Positions 36,646-49,920 of a stretch of DNA of 64,000 bases are shown piece by piece. The notes beneath the pieces are model-generated. The model worked only from the letters and a program-made list of their open reading frames with translations, was not told the DNA's origin and ran no database searches. A program made the translations under genes and the position numbers. The DNA comes from Theobroma cacao (taxonomy: Eukaryota > Streptophyta > Magnoliopsida > Malvales > Malvaceae), in NCBI RefSeq assembly GCF_000208745.1, contig NC_030854.1:934743-998742 (forward strand), written 5' to 3'. The first letter of the stretch is position 1, and the number at the start of each line of letters is the position of its first letter.

Positions 36646-37143
36646 TTAATGTTGCTTTCCATGGTCCATTGAGCATGACCACAAACTTGCACTTTCTGCC
36701 ATTGTTAGGTTCAATGACTCGGAAAAGTTGGTCGGAAAGTTTGAAAATTCTGCGCCAGTTTTTCCATATCGGTGACTGATATGAAACAATGCTCTATGAG
36801 CGACAAGCTGGGTACATGTGCGTAGTCTCGCGCCCTCACTATCACTAGGTTCAATGACTTTGAATGCTGGCAAATGGGGCAGGTCAAAAACCTTCACTGT
36901 TTCTCACGAGTTTTCCTTGGCTCGAGGCTTGGCCACGTCTCGGATAATCACATTGGCAACATCGTTTCCTAGCAAACAGATTGGCCCATCCCCTCTGAAA
37001 GCAGGTTTACCGGGACCGACTGGATCAAAAGAACTTGATATTAACACTATATATTTGTCTAGGTGGTTCCAAGTGGGAGAAAGAAGTGGACATGAACAAA
37101 TCCGACAGACCCAAATGGCATCACAGGAAAACTGAATATCCAT
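36646..37143 (-). pseudogene. Possible unrecognised coding remnant
   Basis: Two minus-strand frames in the same register (36904-37143 and 36646-36897) are separated by one TGA codon. Across the join the product reads LLGNDVANVIIRDVAKPRAK, stop, then VFDLPHLPAFKVIEPSDSEG. The residue pattern is protein-like and local GC is higher than the flanks. I do not recognise it. It may be a degraded gene or transposon-derived piece, or chance. Confidence 0.2.
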
Positions 37144-40100
37144 GTAAAATAGTGTACTCTAATTTCGCTGCAGAGGACAAAACGAGCTTGTCGTTTTCCT
37201 CTCCACTACGGTACATCATCCAGATAAGCCCGTACCTCCCCCGATTTAATCTTTTTCTTCTTTTTCCACATTGCAAAAAGCCAATTTTTCTCATGTTTTT
37301 CTTGCTGGTACAAAAGTTTCGGTCAATCCTAGCGTGCTCGGTGACTAGTAAGAAAAGAAGTGAGTGGTGAACCAACATGCAAGGGGAGGGCCGGCGGCTA
37401 GTGATATGGTTCCCATTTGGTTGTTGCCGAAGTGGCCTGAACCTTGACTAGCGAACTCGTGCGACACAGTACCCCCAGCAGTACTGAGCATCACTTCAGT
37501 ACGTAATTTCCTTCCATTTGCCATCGATTGATATGTTTTTTTTACTTACCTGGTCGTCTTCTAGTTCTAGCCAGGATCAACTTGAAGTGGAAAACGGATC
37601 CTTTCCAGGGAGTTATGATCAGTTTATGACTGAAACTTTTCAACCCATTTTTTGAGAGACTGCTTGTTTGCTTGGTTCGTGTTGTTTGCAATCAGGTCTT
37701 TGCAAGGCTTCCATGATCTTAATCAGCTCTACGATGGATAGAAATTGCTAGGTGTTTGCTAACAATACGTTGTTATCATGAATTGATTGCCTCCTTTTTA
37801 CCTAATCTTCTAGATTGCATTCATATATAATATAGTATAGCATCGGCTCTTTAATTAATTAAAGGATGAGGCAATGGCGGCTCAATGCATCTCGAAACAA
37901 CGCTGCAAATATAGATTTCTTTGTATTTGGAAGCTCGTTAACACCCTATTTATTTTTATTAAAAATAGAGATAAGCTGTACAAAGATCGTACATACAAAT
38001 ACAAAACAAAAACTATACTCTTAAACAAATTACCGACTAATTGATCACCAATATCATATGTTATTGGCATCGAACATCAATTATGATACAATCATCAGTC
38101 AACCCATTAGCAGCACGAGACATATATTGAAATTGCTATCTTCCCAACTAAAAATTTAAGATTTTTTCATCTCTTCGGAGTAGTTTGAAGATTTAAAACT
38201 TAATTGTTCATATTTGAAGAATCCCTTTTAATTGTTAAATGGAAAGCTTTACCATACATTTTCGGATAAGGGTTTTTTATATTCTTATATATAACAAAAG
38301 GAAATTAAAGATTGTGGACTGGTTATCAATGGACATTAATGAACCTCTCCTGTCCTTTTATCCACTTCATATTCTTGTCGAAAATTTGGAAAGTAGAGAT
38401 ATCATCAAATTACAAGTTGCAAAAGTTTATAATAAACACTTAGAGATAAGGTTGACACATGCTCTAATTGCCTCCTTTTATTTAAGAACGAACAAAACAA
38501 ATGCAAAACAGGCCAAGACATATCTATCTTAACAAAGAAGATAAGGAAATCTAGTATATATATATATAATAACAAAAGAATTCTACATGAAGTGGATGAC
38601 TAGTTTTATCACAACATAGAAAGCCCTGAATTGGTCACAGAAGACAGCTAATTAATGGAGGAATTGACTAACCCATGGATTAGAAAAAAAGAAATAGATG
38701 TGCCTAAGAAAAGAGCAGCTACCTGCCCTTCGACTGAATCAAGACACTAAAATAAATAACTAAGATTTAAGATATTTCAATGTGGCAATAAAAAAAAGTA
38801 TTTTAATCTCACATCGGACAAACATAGAGAAAGATCTTAAAAAATTTATAAATATGAACACTATATACTTTATTAGGTTAATCTTTTGAATAAAGAATAA
38901 TAATTTCGTAATACACGTGTAAAGATATATGCTATAGTCAACACTATACATTCCTATTAAAAGAATAGAATTGAATAAAATAAAGTTTGTCATTAGGGAT
39001 GTTACATCACAGCCATTAGTAAATAATTTATGATCTAACCCAGGATAGTCATGTACATTGCATTTAGTATTAGGGACAATTACATGACTTTTCCTTTTGT
39101 TTTTATTAGTTTATTTTAATCTTTTTCTCATAATGGTAGGTTGTTATACAATTATAATTAGCACATATTTGAAAATATATGAAAGAAATAATTTTAATAT
39201 TCATTATGAGGGAATCCTTCTCTTATCCTTATTACACTATATGAAAGAGACTCATTTAAAAATATTACCAAATAGTACTATAAAGGTGTTGACTTTTGGA
39301 ATTTTATAGAGTCATAGTGTTTTTTATGAGCTATATATATATAATTAATTATTTTTTTGTGGATGTATATCAAAATTCTTTATAAAGATGGCAAACTCCC
39401 AAGTTTTGCACTTGATATTTCTAAATTAATGAAAATTTTAATTGTTATAATATCAAAAAATTGAAAGATGGAGTCGAGAATTTTTAAAATATTTAATATA
39501 CGAATTTATATTTGATACATTGTTAATATGTAATATTTATATATATTATCACCTAACGATAGAGTGTCACTTCATAAATGTACCAAAATAGACATTCAAA
39601 AAAAATTCAAAATTTTACAATAATTTACTAACGAGATTACACATCTATATACTAACATTGCACAAAATATAAACATTTAATATTCTCGTTTGTCATGGTT
39701 TGGGCCTTAGTTTGTATAGACAATTGGGTCTACAGGTAACCCATGAAAACACTATTGGTCTTTTAAGAAACTGAAGTCCTCTACCCAATAGGCAGCCCAG
39801 ACCACACTCAGCAATAAGGCGTCCCGTTTGCCTTCTCCAGGCTGAACCAGGGTTGGCTTCCAGCCTTCTGTTCTTAACACCTTCCATTAAGCATGCATGA
39901 AAGACAGCTTTCTCGTTTTCTGAAGTTTTGCCGGCCGATTTCAGAATCAAAGAGCAACCAAGATTCCACTGCAGAATTCGATTTGCATGTATCCAAGTGA
40001 TTCTAAACAAACAAACAGGGTTTTATTGTTCCTTCACATTCAAGTACATTAGAACAGGTCACATCAAGATAGAGGTCCTTGTATGTCTACAACATAGAGC

Positions 40101-41690
40101 TACAAGCATAATTTGTAGCAGGACAACAACTTGGCGAACTCCATGATTTGCTGTTACCGTCAGTCTACTCCCCACTAATTTGCTTTGATTGATGTTGGGG
40201 AAAAAAACGACGTGACAGATGTTGTCATCACGATTTTCCCCACTCAGACCTGACAGTGTAGTCCATTTATGTCCTGAGCTGAAAATTCAACCGCTTGTCC
40301 TATGGATGGAAGGGTTCTTAGGGCAGGCGCTGGTTGCAATAATGAGGATTAGAACAGAAAGGCGACAGGTCATAGCTGGTTGTTCAACTGAATTATTTGT
40401 CGATTTCGATTTGTATGTCAGATATGCAAATTTTACCTTACGCTCTGCTGAATTCACTGGTTCAATTTGAGAACATTTTATCAGGATAATATAGTTGGTG
40501 GAAAACTAGGATGGGAAGGAGGTCATTTAGTCCTCGAATGTTTGTTTTGTTTTTCTCGAACCATTGTTGAAGAAAGAACCTTCAATTGTTACTGCATTGA
40601 TGTTTGTTGTGTTTCAACTGATGCGTATTGTTTGTTTCTGGTATCTATTGATTCATTAGCCATACTGTTCAGACAGTTGCTGGTAGGGAAAGGACAAGAT
40701 GGCGAAAACAATGAGATTTCAGCTCAACAGGCAGCAGACAGGGCCACGAAGTAGAAGGGCAGTTTTACTTTTTTTCCCCAAATTTTGTGAATAAAAGAAA
40801 GACATGACAAGGAACAGGAAGTGCACACTCACATCATCAAATAAAATCAAACAGATCACAGCTCATTGGCTCTGGTATGAAATTGAAATTTTTCTCTCAA
40901 CAACCACTCATAATTGGAAATATAATTCAACAAAATTAAATGAATGAAAATGTCATAGCTGATGCAACATTCCAGGGTTCCTTGCATCTAATATCATCCT
41001 GCATACAGGCATGCGTGGCTAGAACCTGTATCACATTTTTGGACACAAAAAATGTGCAGCAAGCAATTTTTTTGTTCTTGGCCAGTAGTATTTTTTTTAT
41101 CAGATGATTGGTTGGGGTCGATTTATTTTTTCGTTAAATAATTATCCCCTCTTTCTGTCTTCTTTTACTTCTCTTCTATCATTTGTATCAAAGGCAACCC
41201 ACAAGGGATTATTCTCTGGTACCTTGGTCCTACAATGATGCACCCACGGTGAAGGGGGAGGGCAGATTCTTAGCAAGCTTTGTCAGTTTCTTCTTACAAA
41301 CTTATTTCCTAGGAGGGGTCAATTAAAAAGCATACAGGAGAAGAATCAGAATGTGGAAAGGGGGGAAAAAGAAAAGAAATGGGGGTGTGAGACTGGGATC
41401 TGTGCGGTCTCAAAACAACCTAAGGACTCAATGGGGAGGGGAGGAGGAGGGGGTTGATTGAAAATTAGAATAAAGTGGCCAAAATGCTTTCCTATGCAAC
41501 TTGCAGAAAAGCAAATCTTTTTCAAAAAAAAGAAAGTGGATAGTTTTGTCATTAATCAGAGAAAAAAAAAAGGTTATTGTACTTTATGTATTGCTCCATG
41601 TTGCCTTAAATTGTTTGTCTAGTGGGTGGGTCCGAAAATTATATGTGCATTGTGCAAGCAAAATGGTGGGCACCGGGCCTTTTCCATGAA

Positions 41691-41741
41691 GGTTGCTGGA
41701 GCAACAACAACAACAACAACTTAGTGACAGCTCCAGCAACC
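41691..41741. repeat. Perfect 12-bp inverted repeat with (AAC)n loop
   Basis: GGTTGCTGGAGC (41691-41702) and GCTCCAGCAACC (41730-41741) are exact reverse complements. They are separated by 27 nt that contain an (AAC)6 run. The pair could form a stable hairpin if transcribed. Confidence 0.7.
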
Positions 41742-43657
41742 AGCAGCAAAGAACAACAAAAGAATGGAGCCAGATGGAACAGCAGCGCGAGGAAATTATT
41801 AGTTTTTTGTAAAGGAAAAGCTTTCATTTCCCTTTCCTCCTTCATGGGATTGCTTTCCTTTGATCAAGTTTTCTTTTACCTGAATAGTAACTAAACAAGT
41901 ATGTTTTGCAGGAAAGCTGAGTTCAGATCAATGGAATCTCCTGCTTTGCTGTTCATTTTTCTACCACAGGAGTTCTTTGTTTGTCATTTTCATTTTCATT
42001 TTCATCAAGGAAAAGTAAAATTAAAAAGGGGGTTCCGGAACTTTTGCTTTTCCCTTTAGAATTCCCTGTCTCACAGTGATGATTTCTGACAACAGCAAGC
42101 TTATAATATTGGTTACAAGTCACATCAGGACTCCTCACTGCAGTAACCAGGGAGGAGATTCTTACAAATTTTAAGTGCTTTTACCAAATGAAAAAACCAT
42201 GATACTCTTTGAGGTCCATCCTGAAAGCAAAGGACAATGGAGGCAAAGAAGTATCTGAAGGTGGTCACACGTATATATATGCTCTTCAGTTAAAATTCCA
42301 ATCCCACAATAATAGCAGAAAGATGCCCCAGTTTGCAGAGGGTGGTGATGAAATCCACAGAATTTAGTCACCAGATAGAAGACTTTCAAAATACTTTCCT
42401 TTCCATCAGCTCGGCAGACTTCAGAATCATTAATCTAAGATTCCTTTAATGACCATGGAAAAAGGGGGTGTGAAGAATCAGAAGTCAAGTCAGTTTAGAA
42501 AGAAGAAGAGGAGAACAAAGGAGAAATAAAAAACACTCATGAAGAGAACAAAAGAAAGGTGGGATGAAGAATGAGATGCTTGAATTAGTGGTTCTTAGTC
42601 TAGACTGAGTCAAGGTTCTATTGCCAAAATCAGTCAACTGATTAAACTACCATTTGCTTTCTTTTTCTTTTTTGGCAATGAGGAAACTTCATTTATATTT
42701 GCCATTAAAATGTATCAAAGTGGTGGTAGCCTCTTCATCTATTATCAATTGGTTTTAAATTAGATGTCCGGCATAAGAATTTAACTAAATATAAACCCGA
42801 ATTTGCCAAAAAGGCATCAGCATTAAGCACAGTCATGAAACCATATCATTAAAAAAGGCATGCATAATGACTCGGACTAAGCTACAGTTGACATGGCATA
42901 TGTTGTCCAAATCAACTGCTTCTACTTTGCAGTCCCCTGTTGAAGCATAGAAGGTTTTCTGGATATTCCTTTACAGTATTTTTACATATGCCTTTACCCC
43001 TCCAGCCCTCCTTCAACCAGGAAGTAGATTGGTTTCATCTTTTAGACTTTTCTCTCCATATGATCTTTGCTTAGGACTGAATTTTGGTATATAGGTTTCA
43101 GAAATGGCTTATACATGCTTCACCACAATTCATAAGCAACAAGAAGATAAAGCCTGGTGGCTAAAAGACCAAAGAAAGATCCTTTTGATTTCTTCACTTT
43201 GTTCATGATGTGAACTTAATGTGAGGACAACATCACACTTGAAGCAAGTGAATCTGAATTATTGGAGTCCATTATCAAGTTTTAAGCCTTTAGTACAGGC
43301 TGTCATTTTGCAGAGGACTCTGACCCACATGGCGGCATTTATAGAACACACGCAATCAATCTGAGAATAAGTGGTGACAACCAGATGATGCAAACACACG
43401 AGGTAGAAGCAATAAAGGCCCAAGCTTTCATTGTAAATAAGCTTCCTTTTTTGGTTCAATGATCCAGAATTTTGAATGATAAAATCACAAAACGACCTAA
43501 CTGATCTCTCTGTAGAGTGATAACTATGGACTAATTTGCATCATTCATCATATACACATGTGGCATGGACAAGGCTAGGTGACATCACTGTTAGGCTTGA
43601 TCTTCATCTCTTTAATTAATATCCTTCAGAAATCTTCCACCACTTTCATCTATGAAT

Positions 43658-44976
43658 TTACTGACGCTGCATTGACTGCATTTGGAAAAGAGTGTTGTAA
43701 GACCCAAATTGAGATCTGGGAAGAGTACCCCTTAGGAAATTTTGTTCATCCACCTTGGGTCCATATGAAGAAATCCCACAGAAAGGGGAAAGGAAGGCAT
43801 TGCCACTCGTCTGGTTGAAAATCATAGCTGCTCCTTCGTTCTGTTGCTTCCACTCCAATAGCTCTTTAGTTACCCCGGCTACTTTTGGTTGCTGCTGTGC
43901 CTGCATGACTGCAGCAGAATTATTTGGAGACAATGGCTTGCTGTGATCTGGTGAGGAAGAAGGGGTATCGGGAACGTTAATTGTTGTGATATCATGGATA
44001 CTGGACCTCCTCTTATCCTTCCCTCCAGTGAGCTGCCTGATGAAGTATTTTTGAGCATGACTCGCCACTTGAGTTGGCGTTCTAGTCGTCACGAAATTGC
44101 GTGATATGTTTCTCCAATCCCCTTTACCATACTTTTTAAGCCCCATTAGAAATTGCCTGTCATCAATCATCAAGTTGGAACATATCATGAGCTGCTAGAG
44201 GATGCTAAACCATTGAAAGTACAGAATCACACAGGCAAGAAAAGAGACATCCACAAACCAAACATGCATAGTGTCTACCAACTACATTGTCAACATTCAC
44301 ACAATTGCAAGGATCAATCAGAAACTGTCCATTCCTACCATAAATTTCAGATTGTTTATCTCTAAAACGTTTTACATCCATTGTCTTCCAGTCAACTAAA
44401 GCATACTCCGATTACAGGTTTAACTCTACAAATTTTACTTATACCAAACATAACTTGACATCCTAAAGACTGATTCATCCAATCATAATTAAAATGACAT
44501 CCAAACTTGTCAGAGATATAATAATCAACAAATTGAAGCAATTACCTGTGCTCTTCTTCAGTCCATGGCACTCCTTTCTTCCTTTCTTGATCAGAAGGCC
44601 GAGTCCCCGCCCCTCTTTTTCCACCTGGAGTGTAATATTGTCTAAATCCATCAAAGCCCTGACTATCATTAACCCACTCCAATGTAAAAGAATCACTGCT
44701 ATATCCAGGAATTGGTATTAACCCAGCTTCTATATCGCTAACATCCTCTTCCAATTCTCTGTACTGTTTGATCACATCCTCAACTGTTTTTCCAGGAATC
44801 ATAGCTGCCACCATAAACCAGCGGTCAGGGGTGTCTTTATCATACAAAGCCAGAGCATTTTCAAAACACTTGTTCTCTTCAGGAGTCCATTTAGTACCTC
44901 TGCTCTCTTGAAACAACCAATTGGAAGTCTGTAAATAAGAGGCTGGAGATAAAACTTCAAGTCCCCGATTCATCAT
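43658..44976 (-). CDS. DIVARICATA-like MYB transcription factor (two SANT/MYB repeats, SHAQKYF class)
   Basis: Two exons on the minus strand: 44976-44546 and 44156-43658, with a 389-nt GT-AG intron splitting an Arg codon; 930 nt, 309 aa. An N-terminal SANT/MYB repeat (about 28-85) includes [37 protein letters not shown] and [10 protein letters not shown] second MYB repeat (about 135-185) includes [31 protein letters not shown], and the class-defining SHAQKYF (176-182). A Ser/Pro/Gln-rich tail follows. This is the layout of plant DIVARICATA-type nuclear regulators, whose second repeat binds GATAA-like sites. The start MMNRGLEVL is chosen because the frame upstream to 45084 looks like leader. 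The second Met is equally possible. Confidence 0.93.
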
Positions 44977-46089
44977 TTCTCTCTTTTTTTTATAGTTATG
45001 TAACTGCCAACAGTTGATTTGCCCGTACCAAAAAAAAGAAGAAGAAGACCTTTGCTTTTCTCCCTCTTTGAATGAAATGTTCAAAGAGAGAGAAAAACCA
45101 AGATAGAAAAATGCAGAGAAGTGGCTGTTTTAAATGGCCAAAGAAGTATCAAATCATGAAAGCATTGAAATGGAATCCGAGTACCCTTTTTTCACATAAG
45201 ATTAAATTGAGGAATCTCCAAAAGATTAACTTTCCAAAACCCAAGGAAAATTCGAGAACTGAGTAGGAAAAATATAAAAGAAAAAAAGCAGATCTTGATG
45301 TATGTTGATGAAAAACCCTAGCAGATCCAAAATCACAAAAAACAACGAGAAAATCAATATACAGATCAAAATTCAAAAACCCAAATCATCGATTAAAAGA
45401 CTTAAAGCTGAAAAAAAAAACACTAAAAATCAATGAAAGGAGGGGAAAAAAAACAAAAGAAAACAGAAGCAAAACAGAGAGCTTCCAGAGAATTGGAGTG
45501 TTAAAAAGTGGGGAAATGTTTCGCTTTTTCTTCTGTGCGTTTATATTCCCTTTGGAGGGTAAGCAAAAGCAAAGAGACTAAAGAGAGAGTGTGTGAAAGA
45601 AGTGTACAGAAATATGCCAACCCCATTGAGTTATATGTTGCAATGCTTACATCTATGAAACAGCGAATTTAGCAGAGTGTAAGGACAGAGAGAAACAGGA
45701 ACGGGAGTGGTCAAAGCTGCTGAGTTGTGATTGGTGAAAACGGGGTTTTGTGGGCGCTGCTTCGGCCAAAGCAAAGCCCTTTTTCTATGCCAAAATGCTG
45801 TGTGGAAAGGGGTGGCCAATCGAAAGACGGAAAATGAAAGGGACAATGTGCAATTGGCTGGTTGGTGAATGGAAGTGGGTGCTGGGTTTTCTAGTCATTT
45901 TCTTTAAGAAGAGACCAGCCTTGGCCATGGTGCTCGGTGTTGACATTTAGCTGTAGCACGTGAGATGTTTGTCTCTTGTCATCGAAATTTGATAGTTGGT
46001 TTTATGTAAATTTTTTTGTTTTCAAAGCTTTGATTTGCACATACATTTTAGTATTTGCAAAGTTGGAAGGATATCGATCTTTCCCGCTC

Positions 46090-46264
46090 CTATACACACA
46101 TATATTTATACATAAAACTCGAGATTTTATTTCATTAATATGATCAATTCTGCGCGTCCATACAAACACACAATTATATATTAAATTTAAGATTTCATTT
46201 AATATAATCAATCTTGTGCATCTATACATACACACATTTACATGTTAAATTCAAGATTTTAAAT
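46090..46264. repeat. Degenerate tandem repeat, about 64-68-bp unit, nearly three copies
   Basis: Units start near 46090, 46158 and 46222. Each has the order (C)TATACA-ACACA-ATTT/ATAT, then TTAAATT-AAGATTT or a similar block, then ATGATCAAT/ATAATCAAT. The third copy is partial. Confidence 0.6.
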
Positions 46265-48051
46265 AAATTACAAAAATAGATAGCAAAATTGCTCTTCAAA
46301 AGATAATTTTGATTGCATTCCCACACACTTCTCTCTTTCTCTTACTTCCATCATCAATCATATATGTAAGAAGAGGCAGTTGATTGGAATTGTACATAGA
46401 TCATTATCAGCACCAAACTTAGGTCTCCATCATTATTGGTGCTATAGATATCAATAAAGGAAGGAAGCAAAATCTTTAAGGTAAAAAATTCACATGCATA
46501 GGATTTGGTCAAGGCTTTTTTATTTGTTTATAGATTTTATTTACCTTTTTATACTTGTTTTTGTTTAAATGTTCATAATCAAATTGATAATCCATTACAA
46601 CATATTATAACAGTCAAGTTAAGATTAGATTATATAAAAAATTAAATACAAAAAAAAGAGTTAATACTAGATATAGATGGAGTATATCTAGTAGGTGTAG
46701 TTAATTAATAGTCTTAATAGTCTATTAATTAATGGTTTTGTCCCCAAAACCATTATGAGTCTAGATATATAAAAAAAAAAGGTTTCATTATGAAAATGAG
46801 CCACAAAAATCATTGGTTTTGACCCCAGCTTGCAAATTTATATGATGTAAATTCTTTTTTGATTTCATTTAGTCAACTCATATTTAATGCTTTTTAGATC
46901 AGGGTAAGACCCTTTTTTGGGAAATTTTAGCATATGGTTTTATCTCTGCCACTGAGATTTTATATGTTAATCTTTCAATTTAATTATCCAAATAATGTAT
47001 GATTAAGTATATGGTCTAAACTATAAGGATACTTACTTTTCATCTTTACTTAACAAAAAAAGATTATTATAATTATAAATGTGTATGAATATCGTGATCT
47101 AATCTTTCAAATTTATGTAGAGCTTAATGGCTTTATCTTTACCTAAATTGCCACATCTAAATGGCCAGACCTAAAAACCTAAAATAAATAGCATACAATA
47201 AATTATCAAATTAGCCATAATGTCAAAAATAGATTGAATAATTCGTCTACTCAAAGTTCAATTGGGAACAACACACCATCTTCCCATTGCCCCACTTATT
47301 TTTTATTTTTTTAATATAAAAATCGTATATATCTTCCATCCCTAAATGTTCGTTTTCTTATTTTGACCGAAATTAAAATAAAAAATATTGATTTTATATA
47401 TTTTATATTAGAATTTTAAATTTTTTTATATAATATTGATGTTCTATAATTGTTTTAATATGAAAAAGAAAAACAAGTCATAAAAAATAAATTTATAATA
47501 TAAAAAATAAGAGTATTACATGTCTAAATTAATTTTTTTTATTTTTTTGTTCGAAAATTATCAAATCCAACATAATTTATAAAGTTATTGGCTTAATGAA
47601 CTTTGTAACTATTCAAAAAGCAAAAACAAGAAAAATCTTAGAATTATTAGGCCTCATTATTGAAAAGGAGCCTTTTCAAAAGAAAGGAAAAAAAAAAAGA
47701 AAGAAAGAGAAAAGGGACCAAAGAATCTGCTTGGAGAATGTTCCAAAGTTAATGGAGATGCTCTACCCTTGGCTTTGCTCAAGTAACAATTAGGGATGTT
47801 AATTTTTAAAATTACTCATAAATTAAATTAATTAATCACAGCAAGGATGGTTTAATAACCTCAAGCTAATGGAGAAAAAGAAAAATAAGGGAGATTTTCC
47901 CTTGTGCTAAAAAGCTATAAGTAAGATTAAGGTATTCTAAGATTGTCGTTACTTATACACAAAGTCCAAATCAAGACAATAGGTTAGGTAGCAAAACAAT
48001 AATTAGAAAAGCAAGCAAAAAATCATTTCTTTTATCTACAAATATAAATTA

Positions 48052-48218
48052 TTCTCGTCCGTCCCTTTTTCTTTATCCGTCTTTTCTTTTAATTTTTGAG
48101 ATATTTCAAAGTAAAATCCGTTCTTTCCTTTTTAAACACTTAATATTTTAAATTTTCATAAAATATATCAAAATCAAAACTTTTATCTTAATTTCATAAC
48201 ATTTAGGGATGGTGGAAG
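48052..48218. mobile_element. Stowaway-like MITE
   Basis: 167 bp flanked by TA dinucleotides (48050-48051 and 48219-48220). The left end TTCTCGTCCGTCCC and the right end (reverse complement CTTCCACCATCCC) resemble the Stowaway terminal repeat CTCCCTCCGTCCC. The interior is AT-rich and non-coding. Confidence 0.5.
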
Positions 48219-49613
48219 TATTAGAAAAGGTGGGCATAAAGTTTGGTGATGATTTGTATTATATTTGTCTAATATTCCCCTTTTTTTTGGTATTCAATTA
48301 AGAAAAAAATGGGTTGCTTTCACTTGTTTTATATATATAATATATAAATGTCAAATTAGAGAGAAATATTGGTGCTTACATCAATTTACAGCCTGTTCAA
48401 GTGATTAATTTATTTACAAACTCACCAAAATAAAGTGTTGAAATATAATTTTTTTTAATTAAAAAACCCAAAATATCCCTATCATAAAAATATATATGCT
48501 TCCATCAACTTTGCTAGGTCCCATTTTGAGTGCAAAATACTAATTGGCAAGTCAATGACTTGGATAGGCTCCTCCCGCCATCCCTTAATTTATGATGATA
48601 GTCTCTTTCACATACACACCCAAATCCATCAGTTCTAGCCGTACAATTTGAAATACTAACATTTAATTTACAACTAAATAAATAAATCACTCAAACCGAT
48701 ATTATCGAATTTGGGTTTTGAAAAAAAATGAATTCGAACTTTAATTAGGCTTCATCGACCTTATTTTATATTACAAAAATTACAAATCACTGCATCAAAT
48801 TTGATTTGATTTAGGACTGCATATTTTTTTATAATATTTTTATAAATTTGATTATATTATAAATATAAAGATTACATACACTAATGAAGATTACATTTTT
48901 AATATTACTATTAAATATGAAAGAAACTTACAACTCAAAATCTAAATAACTGTATTTTTTAAGATTTCATTGTATAAAAAGATATATTATTTTTAAAAAT
49001 ATGATTAAAATTCAAAATTATTAACTAATTCAATATAATTTTAACATTCGATTGTTATATTAATTTAAATGAAATTAATTTTCACTTGATCACAAAAGAT
49101 GGGGGAAGGACACACATGCAGGATACTACCCTACAAATGAATTGTCATTTTTTTTATATAAATAAAAAATAATTTCCAAAGTTATTGTCTACCACTCAGC
49201 CCCTCTTCCCTCTTAAGGGTTTTTAATATGGAGCTGTTGGGAATGATAATGACTGCTTGAACGATTTAGGAGTCTTTCCATTTATGGAAAGATTCCTCTT
49301 CTTTATTATAGTAAGATTTGTACAAATTTGGTACGTGGCTAACCTTTTCTCTTTTCATTTTTTTTAATTTTTCTTTTGCTTTTTAAATATTTATATTTTT
49401 AATTTTTTTTTTATGTGCATTGCCTTAGCTCATGTGGTTGTCTGCGCAAAGCAAGGGAATTCAACAATGCCAGGTGGGGGGGAGCTCCCATCATTTGTAC
49501 CTTTCATGCGGAAGAATTTAATAAGAAAGATTGGTAATTAGTGATTAAATTGTTAATCAAAGTTACTTTTCTCTTACATTAAATCCAAACGAAGCTATTG
49601 TTTAATTAAGTTT

Positions 49614-49920
49614 TTAGCACAAGAGATAAGCATTTGATTTTAAAAATTGGTATTAGAGTGAGACTGCAGGTTCAACCCCCAGGTTATTACTGGGGGAGAC
49701 TATTGGTTATGGGACCAGCAATCATTCTTTGAGTTGATCATCGATCGTATGGGTGATTGAGGATGGAGAACGTGACTAGCCAACTCACGATGCTATACTG
49801 ACGCAGTCTCTCACGTCCATCAGTCACTTAGTGCGAGGTTCTGCGCTGCTAATGCTTAAGAAAATTAAGTTACACTTCTGCCATAAGCTTATGCTTTTCA
49901 GCACAAGTGATAAGTGCTTG
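49614..49920 (+). mobile_element. tRNA-derived SINE-like sequence, possibly two degraded copies
   Basis: TAGCACAAGAG (49615-49625) resembles a Pol III A-box, and GGTTCAACCCC (49669-49679) matches a B-box. A second, truncated head with AGCACAAGTGATAAGTGCTTGA starts at 49900. The similarity of the two heads and the box spacing suggest tRNA-related SINE copies. Degradation makes this tentative. Confidence 0.35.

Larger units (their letters stand above)
32805..43657. other. Long gene-poor region
   Basis: Nearly 11 kb without a gene I can support. It holds a MITE (33329-34013), a stretch of higher GC with coding-like frames (36646-37143), AT-rich DNA at 37.8-39.7 kb, and an AAC microsatellite within a perfect inverted repeat (41691-41741). 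Frames at 34241-34507, 34690-35010, 36131-36529, 39693-40010, 40219-40470 and 40467-40754 are 80-133 codons long but show no family motif. Some of this sequence may be transcribed as non-coding RNA. Confidence 0.4.

Noticed and set aside
38809..38817. CTCACATCGG, resembling the plant snRNA upstream element (CCCACATCG)
   Set aside because: No U1, U2 or U6 snRNA sequence follows at the expected distance, so it is probably a chance match or repeat-derived.
49264..49297. Short hairpin AGTCTTTCCAT / ATGGAAAGATT as a microRNA precursor
   Set aside because: The stem is only about 15 bp with a 2-nt loop, too short for a plant microRNA foldback, and it matches no microRNA I know.
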